DNA of 64,000 bases from Monarcha castaneiventris obscurior (GCA_026261815.1 JAMPIT010000510.1:20947001-21011000); one strand, 5' to 3'; positions 1 to 14,755 are shown, counted from the first letter of the stretch. Program-made: numbers and translations. Notes: a model not told the origin generated them from the letters alone.

Positions 1-3000
1 TTGTTCTCTCTTCCTTTGTATGCCAGGTATCTTAAAAAATGCATTTTTTAAGATATGAGTATGTATAAGTGGGACAGTGTTTAGAGCTGAACCATAAGAA
101 GCCTCCAAGAAGGCACACTTAGGTAGAGAGTGGTACGCAAGGGGCTCAGTTTATGGTAGGTGTACAACATTCTTGGCTTCAGAGTGTGCTTAATTTTATG
201 GTGCACTTCTGTTTATCTCTGAATAAAAGTGAAAAATCATACTTCAGCAGGATGCTTTTCTTTCAGCAAGTTGTGGGGGCTTCAGGCCACAGTACTGTCT
301 CTGCTGTGTGCTTCTTTGCTATGGGCCTTGAAATAGAGGCTTGAAGCCAAATTCTTGAAATGAATTTAGGTTTCAGTATCTTGCTGGATTTCTGATGAGA
401 GATGGCAACAACTTGGAGGGCTAAGTTATACAAAGTAGAAAACTTCTCCAAGCAATGTATTACTTTTTCTTCAAGTCTGAAACTTGCTGGCTACTGTAGG
501 ATCTGAGACAAACGCTGGTGGCAGATGGGACCCAGTACCTTCAGTGTTAGTCAAAGGATACTTTGCAAAACAGAAGGCAGCATAACCCAGCTGTTTTTTC
601 AGGGTCGCATTTTGCTCTGCAAAAGACAATTGGAATTTTCTTTCTTCCTTTCACCTTTTGAAAAGGAAGTATTTGGTGTATTTTTTGTTGGAGAAGGGGA
701 ATATAGGAAGGCCTCCTTTAGCAGGTTTGTGATGGATTGTGATGAATCTCACATTTACTGATTTTAATATATATTTAAATAAACAGAATAGATATAAGAA
801 AAGCTGAGTCCTCTCTAGATCTTATGGCAGTGCAGGCTATGGTGCACCATCATGAAGTCGAAATTGTTATACTTTTCTCCATTAAAATTCCATACACATG
901 AATTGGCTGACTCATCACTAATCTCATCAGGATTAAGAGACCTTAATCTTACTCAAACAACATCATAGCACAACAGAGTAAGACACTGGAAATTGATTTT
1001 TCTTGTTTGTACTCCATGCATTTGCATACAAATGCTTACTATTTCCTGATTTAAAGCATCCAGTCGGCAGCTTGGAAATGATCTGGTAAAAATAAAACTG
1101 AAAACTCTCTCACAAAATTATTTGAGGTTACATTCTTGAATACCAAGTTATTTGAGGTCTCCCTAGATCTGAGCTGCTCTGAGAATTAACTCCCTCCCCA
1201 GTCTATGGTAGGGAACATGAATCTTTGATTGTACAAGCCAGGAAAATATATTTAAAAGAGAACCTTCAGCTATTCTTTCATTATTAACAAATGCCTGTTA
1301 GAAGAATGGTCTTTGTGACCCTGTAGGCAGTTCTATGCACATCTGTCAATGTTTGCCATCATGAAAGCATAAAACTGGTGCTCAATGCAAGTGTTACTTC
1401 AGGACTCTTTTGAACAGGTTGCTTTATATGAATCTTGAAGGGATAGATCCTGGAGGTGGGTGAACAGCAGGTTTCTGAACGTTACCAACATGCAGCGAAG
1501 AACAATGGAAAAGAAATTGGTTATGTCTGAACTCTTGGCTGGAAAATACTCTCAAAAGCAAGTGGCAGCAGCAGTTACTACCCTGCTTATTACCTGCATT
1601 TGAAAAGTTCCTGACTGGGAAAACTGAGCTTGAACTAATGGGCTTTGATACAACGGTGTCATTATCTTAAAACGGTTGAATACGCTGACAAACTGATACT
1701 GAAAGAGCTGTTTTTCCAATGCTTCAGCCACTCTGTTCTCTAACCAGCAGCCTCAAGCAGAAGGGATTAAGTCTTGTAATTAGATCCTACCCCTACCAAT
1801 CTGATATGTTTTGAGTCAGCATGCTGAAGCTTTTTAACCTTTTTTGGATGCAATGGCAGTTAAGCTAATGGTGGATGAGATGGTGAGGTGTAATGAACAG
1901 AAAACTTGTCAGTTCATCCCAACAAAAATCCTGTGAATTTTGGTGATACCAAACCTATTTTGAAATTATTCAAACATAGGCTTTCTAGTGTAATGTTCAA
2001 ACAAAATGTCACATTTCTGTTGTAAAATGCTAAGAATCCAAATTTGTTACATAACAAATACAATTTATGTCTAAATATAGCTGCAGAGAAGTACATTCCA
2101 GACTTGAGAAATCATTAGCTGCTACAACACTTGAGTAATTGCTAATTAGTGTGGTTTGTGGCCAGTACTGATGAAGTCACCAGAGTAGGAAAAAATGCAG
2201 TTAAGCCAGCTGTGGTATTTTGTTTCTTGCTTGTAGTCCTTCTCGTTGGCTTGCCAGGAGCCTGGCTAATGTATTGACTTGCTTTCTACACTGAAGTACA
2301 GAGAATGAAGCGATATTTGCTTTATTGTAAGTTATTAATTGGGTGAAACTTGTTTTTTAACAACTTGCAGCATTCTGAGCTCTGCCTGTGGCTGTGGGCG
2401 CTTTGCTGGCTTCCAGCGCTAGTTATACATTCCAGTAGTCACTTTGTGAGGAATGAAGGTGCTACAGGGGCTCAGCACACAGTGATCATGTATTTGAGGG
2501 TGTAGGCAGAGGAGAGCCTTGAAGTCTGTCCTCTAATAGTGTTAAGCTGTTTAAACTTCTCTACAGAGTAGTGTTCTTTGAGGGGCACAGATCACTTACT
2601 CCCTGCAGAAGGAAAAGCTCCTTTTGCTGGAACTCTCAACAGTTAATGTGATGTTGAACAGTGTCAAAAGTATATTTCTGGCCTCCAGAAGTATTTGCAT
2701 TTCACCAATAAAGATCAAACTATAAAAATGGAGTAGAAAACATTTTTTAAAAAAAGTTGACATCTTGATGCTCAGCCTGTGTCTTCAGATCTGTCTCTGC
2801 AGCCATCATCTCTAGGATAAGCTCAGCTTCTAGTCCTGAACTTTGCCAGCTTGATTAGTTTCTAAGAAAGAAACTTCAACTTAATCATAGCAAAACTGTA
2901 TTATATTGAAAGTAGACTGCTAAAGGAAATTTTTGGTGATTGGACAATATGCTCTGAAAGAGGATTGCATAAAATTAACTTGAATAAGTCTGACCTGTGG

Positions 3001-3403
3001 TCTTGCTCAGTATGTAGGGACCTGTTAGAATTTGAGTGATTAAGACCTAAGCTTCATCTTTAAACTGAAGAACTTCCACAGCAAACCACTCAAAATCATT
3101 TATCCACCTCATTCCTTAGCAGTGTGTATACTGGGGAAGGGCCAGGACTAACTGCTAGGGTGGGGTATTGTCTAGATGAGCTCCTGTTCAGGGGTTTCTG
3201 ACAAACAGCCTCAGTTTTACTTGTAAGTATTGTGACCAGCAGTAGTAGTAAGTCAGGCCCCTACCTCACTGCTGGGGCAGCATGTTTAGATACCTTCCTA
3301 ACATGCAATGCCCCGTTGTGTTTTGGCAGAGACACTCTGGTCTTGTACCTTTCATGTGAAACTTGAATCGAGCAAGTAACAAAAAATTGCTTTCAAGTTT
3401 GTT

Positions 3404-3457
3404 AAAAAAACCCCTAAAACAAAACACAGAAAAAAAAAACCCCAAAAAACCAAACCC
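3404..3457. repeat. A/C-rich low-complexity tract
   Basis: Runs of A broken by CCCC and CC (for example AAAAAAACCCC and ACCCCAAAAAACC). Composition is plainly low complexity. Five such tracts on the same strand occur in the window. Confidence 0.8.
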
Positions 3458-6400
3458 AGTGTTAACTCTGGCTATTTACACATTTGCAGTTGGACTGCAG
3501 TTCTGCTTTGTATTTCTTAAACAATTTTTTCTCCTGTAGAGACTTGCAACATAAGGATCAAAGTAGATCTAGATTTGAAAATCCAGAATTTTTGGAAGAC
3601 TGATAGAAATTCTGTATTTGACTTCAAATTATTTTATAGTAAGGACAGCTTCAAAGCTCTGAAAATTGTCATTTAATACAATTGAAAAATTTGATCACTG
3701 GTCATTTACAGTTCTGTACTCTTCTGTGAGGTTACATTTGAAATGTAGAGTAGCTGCAGTGACATCAGATGATGGCAGCAATGCCTCCTGGGTTTCATGT
3801 TTTGGCGCAGTCAGCTGTCGGCACAGCTGGGTGAGTTGAAGTCTGCATGCAAAAGTAGCGGCAGCAGTGCTGCTGTTGGGAGCAGCGATGACTGCTGCAG
3901 CAGGTGTGGGCCAAAAAGGAGCTGATGCAGGCTCCTTGAGGGGCGTAGGCTACCTTCAAGAGCAAAATATGGGAGATGGAGAATGGGGAGGAAGCTTGCG
4001 TTCTGCCTGATTAAGGATCACCCTTCAAAAATTTGTTCTGGTCCGTAATCTAATGGTAAAATAGGGATTTTTAAAAATTAGAGAATTCCACAAGGGTATG
4101 GACTAATTACTAAAGGATATGGTTGGATTTGTGAGGCCAGGAAGGGATTAAAACTTGCAAAAATTTTTGAGGCTAGGTTTCTGGAAACCCAAAATGGTCA
4201 GGAATTGATTTTTAAGTGCTTGTGGTGAAATCTGAAGGTTCTTTCAGTAATAAAATGCTTAATGGTATCTGTGGGATGAAGAATAGCTCAGGAATGGTAT
4301 GTCTTGGTACCTGCCTGTGATGCACTGATCTTGGAGGTAGGAATGCTGGAAACAAGGGGGAAGAACCCCGTCCCTGTGGCATGAAGAAGTTCACCTGTGC
4401 TGCCCAAGTGCTGCACGACTCTCTTACCTTAGCCAGCTGTGCCGAGTGCCTTGGCTGCCAAAAAGGAAACCTGCGGTGGTGCATGGATGTGTTGAGACTG
4501 GATGAACATTTGTGAATCAGGTGATTAGAGATTTCCTTTTCATGTGCTTATGTTGGTAACTATCTAAAATATTTGCTGTTAGCTGGCCCTTCCTTAGTGA
4601 ATCATTTTAGCTGGGCATTCCTGGCTTATCCCCTAGCATGTAGTTCTGATTGTCAGGATAAACAAGATGATGACAATCACAAGGTGACTTTAGGAGCAGA
4701 TACAAATGTATATATAATAAATGGATCTGATATTTAGTCATTCTCTGTGGTTGTTAATAAGTTTGCTCAAGTGTGAACAGTTTCTGTGGGGAAGGAATAG
4801 GTTAAGGAATTATCCATCTTTCTGTTCTGTTTGTAAGCTTCTCTTTTTAATCAAATCCTTCTAGTAATTTCATATGCACACTAGGTATACTAAACTAGCA
4901 AAAATCCATCAGGGAAGTGTACACAAAAAAGAAACTTATTTTCAAGTCTATTTTACTAGAATAAATGTTGGACTCAAAATTACTTGTATTTGGAAAATTT
5001 TCCCTAAACTTTATGCAAAAACATCTATTACATTAGAGATTAACTTTATCCTCAGCATTAAAGCAAAATACAAGTACTTCCAGCTTTCATGGTACTTCTG
5101 ATCAGCCTTATGTCGTGAGCTTCTAGCTCACTTTCAAGCAGTGTGTGGGGAGAGGAGCCTGCATTGCAGAACAATCAAGCTGTAATTGCAGGCAATCCTG
5201 AACATGAGATGTGTTTACTCTAAAGGATCAGGGATGAGGAAATACTTATTTTTTTGAAGGAACGAAACGAAGCCTTAAACCCCAAGTCTCTGAACATTAT
5301 GATGTCTAAAAAAAGCTTTTGTAATGTTTTGATGTCTGACTCATTTTTGTCAATGCCTGGAGCTGCCAGCACTGAGTCAGTGATACTCAGCATTATGCTT
5401 GGAAGGGATTTCCAATAATAAAAAGCAGTACTGATGCAAGGCAGCATGCTTGATGGTAAATATGCCAACAGCACTGGCTTAAAATGTCTCCTAATGGTTC
5501 TTGAGTATCTTGTATATGGCTTATATATGTTCTACTTGCTCTGAGAGAAGCTCAGAGGGATCTACACAAGCCAATGAAGGATGTAAGGAGATCTAGGAAA
5601 CTTTGAAGTAAGGTAGACTTGGTGTGGCTATGATAGCTGGGATGAGGCTGTAGGGTTTAAGTGAGAGCCCAGGACAGGAAGCAGTCAACACTGTGCCTGG
5701 CTGATTTTGGGCTGGGCCATTCTGGTGCTGTTGCTGTACTCTTCTCTAGATGTGTTGGAGGTGCCTCTGTGGTCTGCTGTCAGACCTCACCACCCTGGAA
5801 AAGGTGAGATAAGTTTGGGTTCAAGATAGGTCATTCATAGATCCCATAGCAGGGAACTGCTCATCTAGGCTAGGCTGGTGAAATCCTACTGTATTTTTAG
5901 GAAGGAAATTAAAGTACAACTATATGCAGAGGACAAACAGATACAACATTATCTGCTCATGGATTCATCTGTGTAGGGAATAGATAATGTTCTCCAACAT
6001 TGTTCTCGGATGTTTTCCTCATGCATTATGCAACATGCTTCCCTAATGACAGCTGGATAAGAGCACCTAAAATTTTAGAGTTACCTTCCTCTCCTGAGGA
6101 AAAAAGCACTTACTTGTAGCTAGCAGTGTCTTCCATGGTTTCCTGTCATTATCTTAATCATAAATATTTGATTATCTCTTGCCAGCCTTTGTTGTGCCAA
6201 TTGTCAGGTGATGCTTGCAGCTTTCCTATTGGAAAGAGATGGGCTTGATATACCCCTCATATCTGGAGCCTGGCTCTGCACAGGCACAAACAGAACCAAA
6301 CCCCACAGCTGATAGTGTAATGTTGGTGTGCTGGTAGCTTCTGAAAGGCTGAACTGACCAAGGTGCAGTGGTTGGCAGCTAACAGCCAGTGGTGGTTCTT

Positions 6401-6742
6401 CCCATCTCCCCTTGCTAATGTGGGCTGGCTTTCTCGGAGCACACAGTTGTCCTGCCATAACTGTACTCCCTGGATAAAAACAGATGTACCACTCCAGTGG
6501 GCCTCATGGCCACGGGCAAATCTACAGATCCAGTGCTTTGCTGGGATGGTTGCTCCTGATGCAGTTCAAAAAGCCAAATCCTCACTTCCTCCTATGGCTG
6601 TCTTTTGAGGCTTTAAACAAGCTGCTGATGTTTTCTTTTCTATCCCCTACCTAGAAAGCAAGCAAGTAGTTTGGAGAGGGGCAATGGGAAGAAGAGAGAC
6701 AGACTGCCAGGGAGGAAGGACCCTGAAAAGCTGTTCTTAGTG

Positions 6743-6814
6743 CTTGATAGTTATGTACGTGACCCACAAATAGGATCAATAGTTATGATTATCCAAGGTG
6801 TATCCAACATAAGT
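6743..6814 (+). repeat. Diverged direct repeat, copy 1
   Basis: Aligns without gaps to 8084-8155 over 72 bases with 59 identical (82%). The first 16 bases, CTTGATAGTTATGTAC, are identical. It starts inside the short frame 6671-6874, which I do not consider coding. The family is not recognised. Confidence 0.7.
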
Positions 6815-8083
6815 AGATATGACTTTAAAGTGAGGCACATAATAATGGGGTTATTGTGGGCGAAAAGCAAATGAAAACTACTCTTTATTTTCTTAAAGGA
6901 GAGGGGTTTTTATTGGCTGAAGTGCTAGCTGAGATAATTCTTAATCTTTTTTATTTACAGCCAAAATAGTTTGCTATTAGCCTTGTTCAGAAGCAAAGAA
7001 ATATAAGTTAAAAAAGTAAGTTACACCTGCAGGGGTGAATGGGTCTCATGACCTGTAACATCACAGATAACATCTGTGGTAGAAACAGAACATCTTTCTA
7101 CTAGGATTTCACTTGAGAAATTGTGCTTGAAACTTGGTGGAGGTGGGGAGGAGGGGTTAGAGTGCAGAAACTGGACAGGTCATTTTTTCAAGTGCTGAAA
7201 TACAGGATGATGTTGAATTTTCCTTTTTTTTTTTTTTTAACGAGATGTATTAGAATGTTTCAGTGAAAGCCACAGCTGTCTCTTTGTGCATGGATATACA
7301 CAGGCACCTAGTGCACACTTGCCTTCTGTGAATCCAGTGTGGAGCAGTTTGAAAGTTCAAACATATATTTCACAGATTACCATGGGGATCACTTTAATCA
7401 GCTTTGAGACCTGCTAATGCTGTAGAGATCTTTGAAGGACTACTGCTGTTTTCATCTCCATGCAGCCAGTGCAAGAAGAAATGAACATCATGTCTCTGTG
7501 CCATCGCTGGAAGAGATGCTTCTCTCTAGGTAACTGTACAATGGGCAGCTGCTTTTGTTGTGCCTTACACTGAACTGGGGGTGGACAGAATTAAGAACAA
7601 CAGCTTTGGGAGTGCTTCAGAGCAAAAGGTCACTATGTATGCAGTAAATCTTTCTAAGCTAGTGTTGGCTAGAAGCCAGTGTTACAGGCCTCTGGGCTTT
7701 TAGTAGAAGAAAACAGCTTTAAATCATGAGCATATAATGGAAACCCATTTATTTTTCTTGTTTAAATTGTTCTCTTAGAAATCAAGATCAGCTGTGCTTG
7801 CAGCTGATATCCTTAAAGCTGTTAATAAATTGTTTTATAGAACAGATGCATTACAGAAAGGAAAAAAGCACTTGGGTGTCAGAATGCTAACAGAATTGTG
7901 ATGTGCCAAAGATATTTTTAGCTTCAACCAATATTAATACAGGGAAACATGCCTTAAAAGTGTGAGGCAAGAAGGCTGTAGCTGCTTTCTTCTAAGGATT
8001 AGCTGTGACTGTCAGTTGTGCTAGGGAGATTTTTGATGTCTGTTTTTGAAATACTCCACTAATCACACAACAGATATGCTGTA

Positions 8084-8155
8084 CTTGATAGTTATGTACA
8101 TGGGCCACAAATGGGATTACTAGTCATGGTCATCCAAGGTGTAGCTGACAAAAGT
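8084..8155 (+). repeat. Diverged direct repeat, copy 2
   Basis: Partner of 6743-6814, about 1.3 kb away in the same orientation. Weaker resemblance may continue for another 30-40 bases, where both copies have a G-rich then TTATT-containing segment. Likely two old copies of an interspersed element or a local duplication. Confidence 0.7.
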
Positions 8156-11100
8156 GCTAGAATTCTAAGATCTTCCTTGAGCAGTGGGATTATTCACAGG
8201 AGAGATTCTTATTCTTGTTTGAAGTATAAGAATCCAATTTAGCTGTAGGTTCTGCCACCTCATGTTCACTTTTTATAAACTGTTTTAACAGTCACATCTC
8301 TGATGCATTCCAGGAACTGCAAATAATGACCCTGGAGGACAGGAGTAGAATTAGTGTTGTGCATTGTCAAATGCAGTGGTTTGTGGTTTAAGTTTTTTCC
8401 TCTGTATTGAAAGATTTTTAGCAGAAAATTCAAAAGAAACTTCATTTAAAAGTTTTTATCTCAAAGGCTGAAAGTTCACACAAGGAACACAATGTGTTTG
8501 CATGTGTTTGCCCAATGAATCTGCATGTGCACTGTTGCCTTGTGTGTGAAAATTCTTAAGTTATTTTAAATGTGGAGCTCTGAATCCAGTGCCCTCCACA
8601 CTGTCTCAAGTGCTGAAGATTTGTTCATTGTTTTCTAATATGTGCACGTGTTTTGAACTTGACTGACAGTTGGTAGGCCATGCTGATCCAGGAATTAAAA
8701 AGCATAGTAATTTATGAAAAGACCAGTGAAGTGGTGACATGTGGCATTACCAGTGGCAGAAACCTTGTTCCCCAGAACCAAGTAACCCCAAAGAGAGAAT
8801 GCTGGTGCCTGGTATATCAAGTTCTCACTGAACCAATGCCTCTGTTACCTCCTTCAAAGCTGCCTTACTGCTGTTTCTTGTGAGACTTGTTCATGTGCTG
8901 TTGATTGGAAAAAACTGATTACTTTTTTTGGATGCCTTAGTGTCTTTATAGTATCTGCAAAGTTGCTGGAAACCTGGAACATATGGAACACAATTTTCAG
9001 AGTTGAATCTGAGTCTGAGAAGTGCAAATTGTCTGAACAGCTTTGAAAAGAACCTATTTCACAGGAAGTGTTTGGATTTGAACTTGAGATGTTTTAGTGA
9101 CAGCTTGGGAGGCTCCTTGAGCTTACTGGAACTGCAGTGCTTGCCTATTTAAAATTCTAGTGTTGAACAGTAGCTGCTGAAGCTGAGTATTCAACTTTGT
9201 GTCAGGCTATTAGTTCTAATTTATATGCTGTCTGAAATTTATTTTTTCCGGCATCAGATATGCCATTGGTTCTTATAAATCAGGCCTATGTTGTATATAC
9301 CAAACAACCCTGCTTGAAGTCCAAGTTATAGTGACAAACTGCTGGCAAATACACAACTGAGTTTGGAGAACAGAAGGAAAGAGTGGAATAAAAGTGAAGC
9401 TTCTAGAAACACCATTTTGAGCCAATGCACTATGGGAACTTAGAACTAACAACAAATCACTTGTTTTAATTGGTGTCAGTTACTAGTTCTCCATGTGTTT
9501 TTGTAAACTTAGTCTGGAAGCTGGGGCGGGGGAAAAAAGGAATTAACTTTTTTACTTACTACTGATACATGTTCATCCTTGGAATTTGGCTGGCAGTTGT
9601 GGCGATGAAGCTTGAGGCAGAGTAAGAATAGATCATGTGCAGTGTTATTAGTCCAGCATTATCAGCAGAAACTGCTTGGTTTTGACATTAAGCAAGAAGG
9701 TACAAAATGACTTGGGAGATGGAGAAGAGCTATTTTAGGCCAAGTGCTATTTTTCTTGTGGTCTCACCAAGGCTGCATATGAGGATTCAGCCTTTACTTT
9801 GTCACTTCAAGAAGCAAAAAGAAATACAGCAAGGAGACCTTAACTTAGACCACAGGTAACGCTAGGCACCTTTGCTTTCCCACACCTGAGTATTCTGCCA
9901 ATTGATTCTTTGCTTTGAGTAATGTCTGTTATTCATACAGAGGTAGGTGAATTTTATTGTGTGGACCTGCTTCTCATCCCTTCCCTCAGTAAGAGTTCTG
10001 CTCTGTCTCTAGAAATATGCAGTATTTGTGTTTGGCAGTGCATCTGAATCTTCTTTGTATACAGTTTCTACTGAACTCCTGAGGTAGCATAATTCTGGTT
10101 GCTGCTGTTTAGTTCTCTGAAGTCTCTCATGTTCTGCTAGGAATCTGTTTTGTTTGCTTGTGACAACATTTAGCTGCTTCATTCAAATGAATTTGGGCAT
10201 ATGCAAAAAATCCAGGCTCCAGCTGTCTCTGTGGCATGCAATTCCATTTACAATTGGAGTCTGCTTCTCAAAAGCAGCAGTGTTTTGTGCTTTGAATTTC
10301 TTAGAGTTAAGAACTTTATAGTTAGTAGTTTAAGATTATTCAAAAAGACCTTTTTTTAGTGTTGTCAAATTTAGCTTAAATCTGGGATAAACACAAAAAA
10401 ATGACTAAACTTCACAAGGCATATACTGTTCCTGTTTAGGCATCACATTAGCAGGGACAAGCAAATGGAGTTCTGGTTCTCCTAGTTTCTTTAACCTCAA
10501 CTGTTGCTTTTGCGTCAGCTGAGGCTATAAGAAGTCTTTCATAAATGTGTGCAGTTTAGTGAAGTGAGAGCTACTGATGCTGTGTGTCTGTTAACACAAT
10601 CATCTATGAACTACTGATCCACCTGTACCGTGAGTATCTTTGCATTTGTTAGAACACTGCAGGTCTTCTGTAGCTGCATCCCACTGGCAAATTGGTCTTC
10701 CTTGGACTGACCAGTATATCCAAGCTTTTCTTCTGGCTTAGCTGAGCTCCCATTTCATAGCAGCACTCTTTGCAGCGATCCTTGAAGTGCACTGTGAGAT
10801 GCTAGAAGTCCATGAGCATTATCCCACTGGCTAACTTTCCTGTCCAGTGATAGCCTTCTTAGTCTTGTTAATTTTGATGCTCAATGCATTGCATAGCTGT
10901 AAAGAGGAGGAGTGAAGTTACAGACCTGTGTCTGTTTACTTTCCTGTGCAATATCTGTTAGCTTGATTGGTGACAACTTCCTCCTTGCATCCTGGAGTCC
11001 AGAGAATAATATTCCTTTGCTTGGTCTTCTCTTGTGCTTCTGAAGCTTCATTTGCTCTTAATATCCTTTTGGAGCTACTGTCTTTGTCTGAGTCTTGCTT

Positions 11101-11482
11101 TGTTTATTGGTCTGTATCTTGCACAGAAAAAAAATGTCTCTTCAAAACTGATTCACTGCTGTGAATAAAGTAGCTATTCTTTCTTGATGTGCATCTCTGA
11201 AACAACTGCTACAAAGGTATGGGTGTCTTTTTGTGTTCTGATTTGAACAGGGGAGTTATCCAAGAGCTTTAACTCCCACTGTCTTAAGTTTGACTCACAG
11301 TAGGACTGTTCCATACCTACATCAAGTTGCTTGAGCTCAACACGAAGTTTTTTCACTATCAGTTTAGCTGTTGACAGATACAAATTCAGGTTAACTTTTA
11401 CGAATAATATCTTGTGTGAAGAACTCTAATCTGTTCTTTTGCTCACTTACTATCCTTGCAGTTTTTCTGCATGCAACTATTT

Positions 11483-11530
11483 AAAAAAAACCCGAAAACA
11501 AAACCAAAAAAGAAAAAAACCCCAAACCCT
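11483..11530. repeat. A/C-rich low-complexity tract
   Basis: Starts TTAAAAAAAACCC and continues as A runs with CC/CCCC interruptions. Similar in style to the tracts at 3404 and 29260. Confidence 0.8.
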
Positions 11531-13663
11531 AAGAAGCCCTGAAAATCCAAACCTGCAACAGAAGCTCTTGGAGGATGTACCTACCAGTTAAAATGTCAGA
11601 TCTGAGTTTATTTCCAACTTTTCTATTTCATATCGTCTTTAGCCTGTAAGAAAAAGCGTAGCTTCCTTGGGACTGCATGTAATGCTGTTTGTGGCACAAG
11701 CTGGTAAGTGGAGGGGCTTGAACTGACTGAGTAGTCACTTAGGTATCTGCAATAGCATTTCAGTAAGTAGCTGCACTGATTTGTTGTCCACTTCTAGTGT
11801 TGCATGGTAGCAAGCACTTCAGCCTATTAGTGTACAAGACCTGTTGTAGGGCTTCTAATGCCTGGAATGATGGAGATGGACAGAGAGCTCTTGCTTCCAG
11901 CATGAGAAGCATTCCCTGGTGATAGTCTGAAGGTTGCTGTGAATGTGTTCTCATCTATTGTGTGTATTGAAGCTAACAACCATCTTCTGCCACTAGAATT
12001 TGTCACAGTCTCCTTGTTGTCCTAGACAGAAGCACTCTTAACCCTGAAAGCTGATTAGATACTACTGGCTCAGAAGCTCAGTGCCAGTGAACTCCCAGGT
12101 GAAAATGTACAGTACTTTACTGTGCTCCTTTTTCCTACTCAACTTTTGCATTCCTGTGGAAATCCTACACTTGTTACTGTCATGTATAAAAGATGTTTTT
12201 TAGTAAAGAGAAATTCTGGTTGGCCTCAAACTGCAGGGCACTCTCTTGGGAAAGCTGAGGAAAGCTTTATAACTGCCTATTAAAATTGACAGGATTTGTT
12301 AATATTTTCACGATCAAAGTTAATTGGCTAGCACACTTGTTAACGGTACCTGCTGAAAGCTTTAAGTTCCTGAAAGGTGAATGTTAGTGACATCTATGGT
12401 GCTGTTTACAGAACTGAAACAGTTTGCAGTAAAACACACCTAGGACGCCATCGACTAAATATAACTTTTTTTAGAAAATAATAGCTTCATTTCTTGATGC
12501 AACTTGCTTTACTCCTAAGATTAAGGGTATATGTCATTTGGGCAGGAATAGTGTCATATTTACTTCTCCTTTAGCAAATGAAAGAGCCACATAATTTCCA
12601 GTAACTTAAAGCAGAACAGTTCTTGCATGATTCTTGAGAGAGCTGAGAGGTGTTTTGCAACTGTGCATTAACTTCAAGGCTGCTGCTATTGTGAATTCTG
12701 GTATTTGCATGCAGATGATCTAAACACACCTTACTTTGCAGGACATATGTCTACACTGAAGGAAGAGTATCTCAAATTACTTTTGATAATAGAAGAGCTA
12801 GAAAATCAAAGCTCCACTGTGAAATCTTCCAGGTCTTCCTTTGTTCAGACATGACTATGTCAGAATGTTTGCCTACAGTGTTACACTGTTGAACACTTGT
12901 GGCAGTTTTCTAAATTCTTAAAAATTAAAACTGTAACACTATTAATCAGGGTTTTTTTCACATGAACTGGTTATAACTCAAGGTCAAGATATCCCAAACC
13001 TGTGGAACAAAGCTCTCTGGGAGCACCTGGTAGCTGAAGTTCATGCCCTGCATCTCCTGTTGACAGCAGGCTGTGCTCTGCCTCTTTGAGCTCCTACCTC
13101 ATGCACTTCTAGATTAACTTTCAAACTTTCAACAGCATTTCTGTTGAACAGTGAAGGCAGCTAGGGAAATAGTGCAAGAAATAATGTATTTCAGGTAAAA
13201 CCAGCTCATTTAGTCAAGCTTCTGAGTAACTGTTAATATATTAACTTGTTGACAGTTCTGAAGTGCAGAACTCCTCATTTGGTGTCATCTTTGGTACTCT
13301 GTGATGGTAATCCTGTGAAAAAATGTTATCCCAAGAAAGTGATGGTGTTACTAAACCCGGATGGCTTGTTGAGAGCCAAATTTGCATTTCAGTGCAAGGA
13401 AAAGTCCCAACTTGTCTGCCACTTCTCTAAATACGGCTCTTAGCTTCTCAGATGTTCATTTTGATAGCTTTTTCTTTGAGGCTTAACCAATAACAAAAAT
13501 GCTGCATTTTCTGTAAATGAGAAAGTTTTGAGGCTTTTGGTGAGGCTCTTTTTCACTCTGAGGAAAGATGTCTTAATTCAAAACTGCCACTTAGTACAGT
13601 TGGGGGGCATACAGGGAACTTTGTATGGCTACTTAAACTTTGACTTGTGACTGTCTAAGCTTA

Positions 13664-13735
13664 GAATCACAGAGTACTTAAGGTGAGAGGACCCCTGGAG
13701 ATTGTAGTCCAACTCTACTCAAGTGGGGGCAGCTT
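13664..13735 (-). mobile_element. CR1 LINE 3'-end fragment (decayed)
   Basis: The + strand reads AGAATCACAGAG, later GAGAGGACCCCTGGAGA and TAGTCCAACTCTACT. This is the reverse complement of the usual CR1 3' end (…GGTTGGACTAGATGATC…CTTCCAAC…ATTCTATGATTCT). So the element is on the minus strand. It is short and diverged, with no coding part. Confidence 0.75.
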
Positions 13736-14629
13736 CTTTACCTCAGTGTACTTCAGCTCTTTCTTGTACTAGATCCTAATCCCACAAACAGTGTGCAGAA
13801 TCAGAAGTATGATTCCTGGCTGTAAACCTTCTTAACATTTCTTTAGTTCTAAATGACATGAAGTCTTTGGTGAACTCCTCCTGTACAAACCAGCTGTTTC
13901 TCACAAATTGTGGTTCTGATGTTTTGGTGAGGGGCTTAATTTCTCTATAATCACTTGTTCTTAAAAATGGAACACAGGTTAGAGCAACCAAGCACATCAC
14001 CAAGCTAGAAGTAGTAACTAGCTGGCTAATCTACTTAAGAGAAAAGTGATAAAATTTCAGCATGAGTTCTCTTGTGATTTCTGACAGTTGACTAGCATCC
14101 CGAGTGACTCATCTTTCAAAACACTACAGAATTCACAACACTTTATTTACTCAATCCTACTGTTGAGTATGAAGTTATGACTGTTACTGAGCAGACATTA
14201 AGGAGACAGATACTCATGGAAAAATGTCATATTTGCAGGCCCAGTGATGTAAGAGTATTAAGCCATAATTCATTTCTTTTCAAGTGATAATAAATGCCAT
14301 GTGAATTTTTTAGGGCATCAAGTCTGGTTTCTCTTAATGATGAGAGAAAGCTATAAAATCTCTTTATTATTGTCAAGTTTTAATTCCATCTTTTTTTAGA
14401 AGAAACCTTGTTAAATAGTGTGAAGTAAGAGCCTTGAAGAAATGAATGGGCTTTTTATAAGGGAGTTTATAACTCAAGTCTGACTCATTGAACTTGTAAA
14501 GCACAGTGGGAGACAGTATTAAACTCCTGCAGAAAGTGTATCATGCCTCAGAATTGAAGCAAGGTGTTTTGGACAACATTTAAATTCCACAAGGATCTAA
14601 GTAGTTGAATCATTATCCTTGAAGATGCT

Positions 14630-14755
14630 TATGAAACAGGTGGATGTGGTGCTTTGGAACATAGTTTAGTGGTGGACTTGGCAGTACTGGGTTCATGGTT
14701 GGACTCGAGGATCTTAAAGGTGTTTTCCAACCTAAACAGTTCTGTGATGCAGACT
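14630..14755 (+). mobile_element. CR1 LINE 3'-end fragment (+ strand)
   Basis: It reads GGTGGATGTGGTGCTTTGGA, TAGTGGTGGACTTGGCAGTA, GGTTGGACTCGAGGATCTTA and TTTTCCAACCTAAACAG, then a decayed ATTCTRTG-type tail (GTTCTGTGATGCAG). This is the familiar 3' untranslated end of a CR1 retrotransposon in sense orientation. The open frame on the opposite strand, 14613-15059, is its antisense shadow plus neighbouring sequence. Confidence 0.88.
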
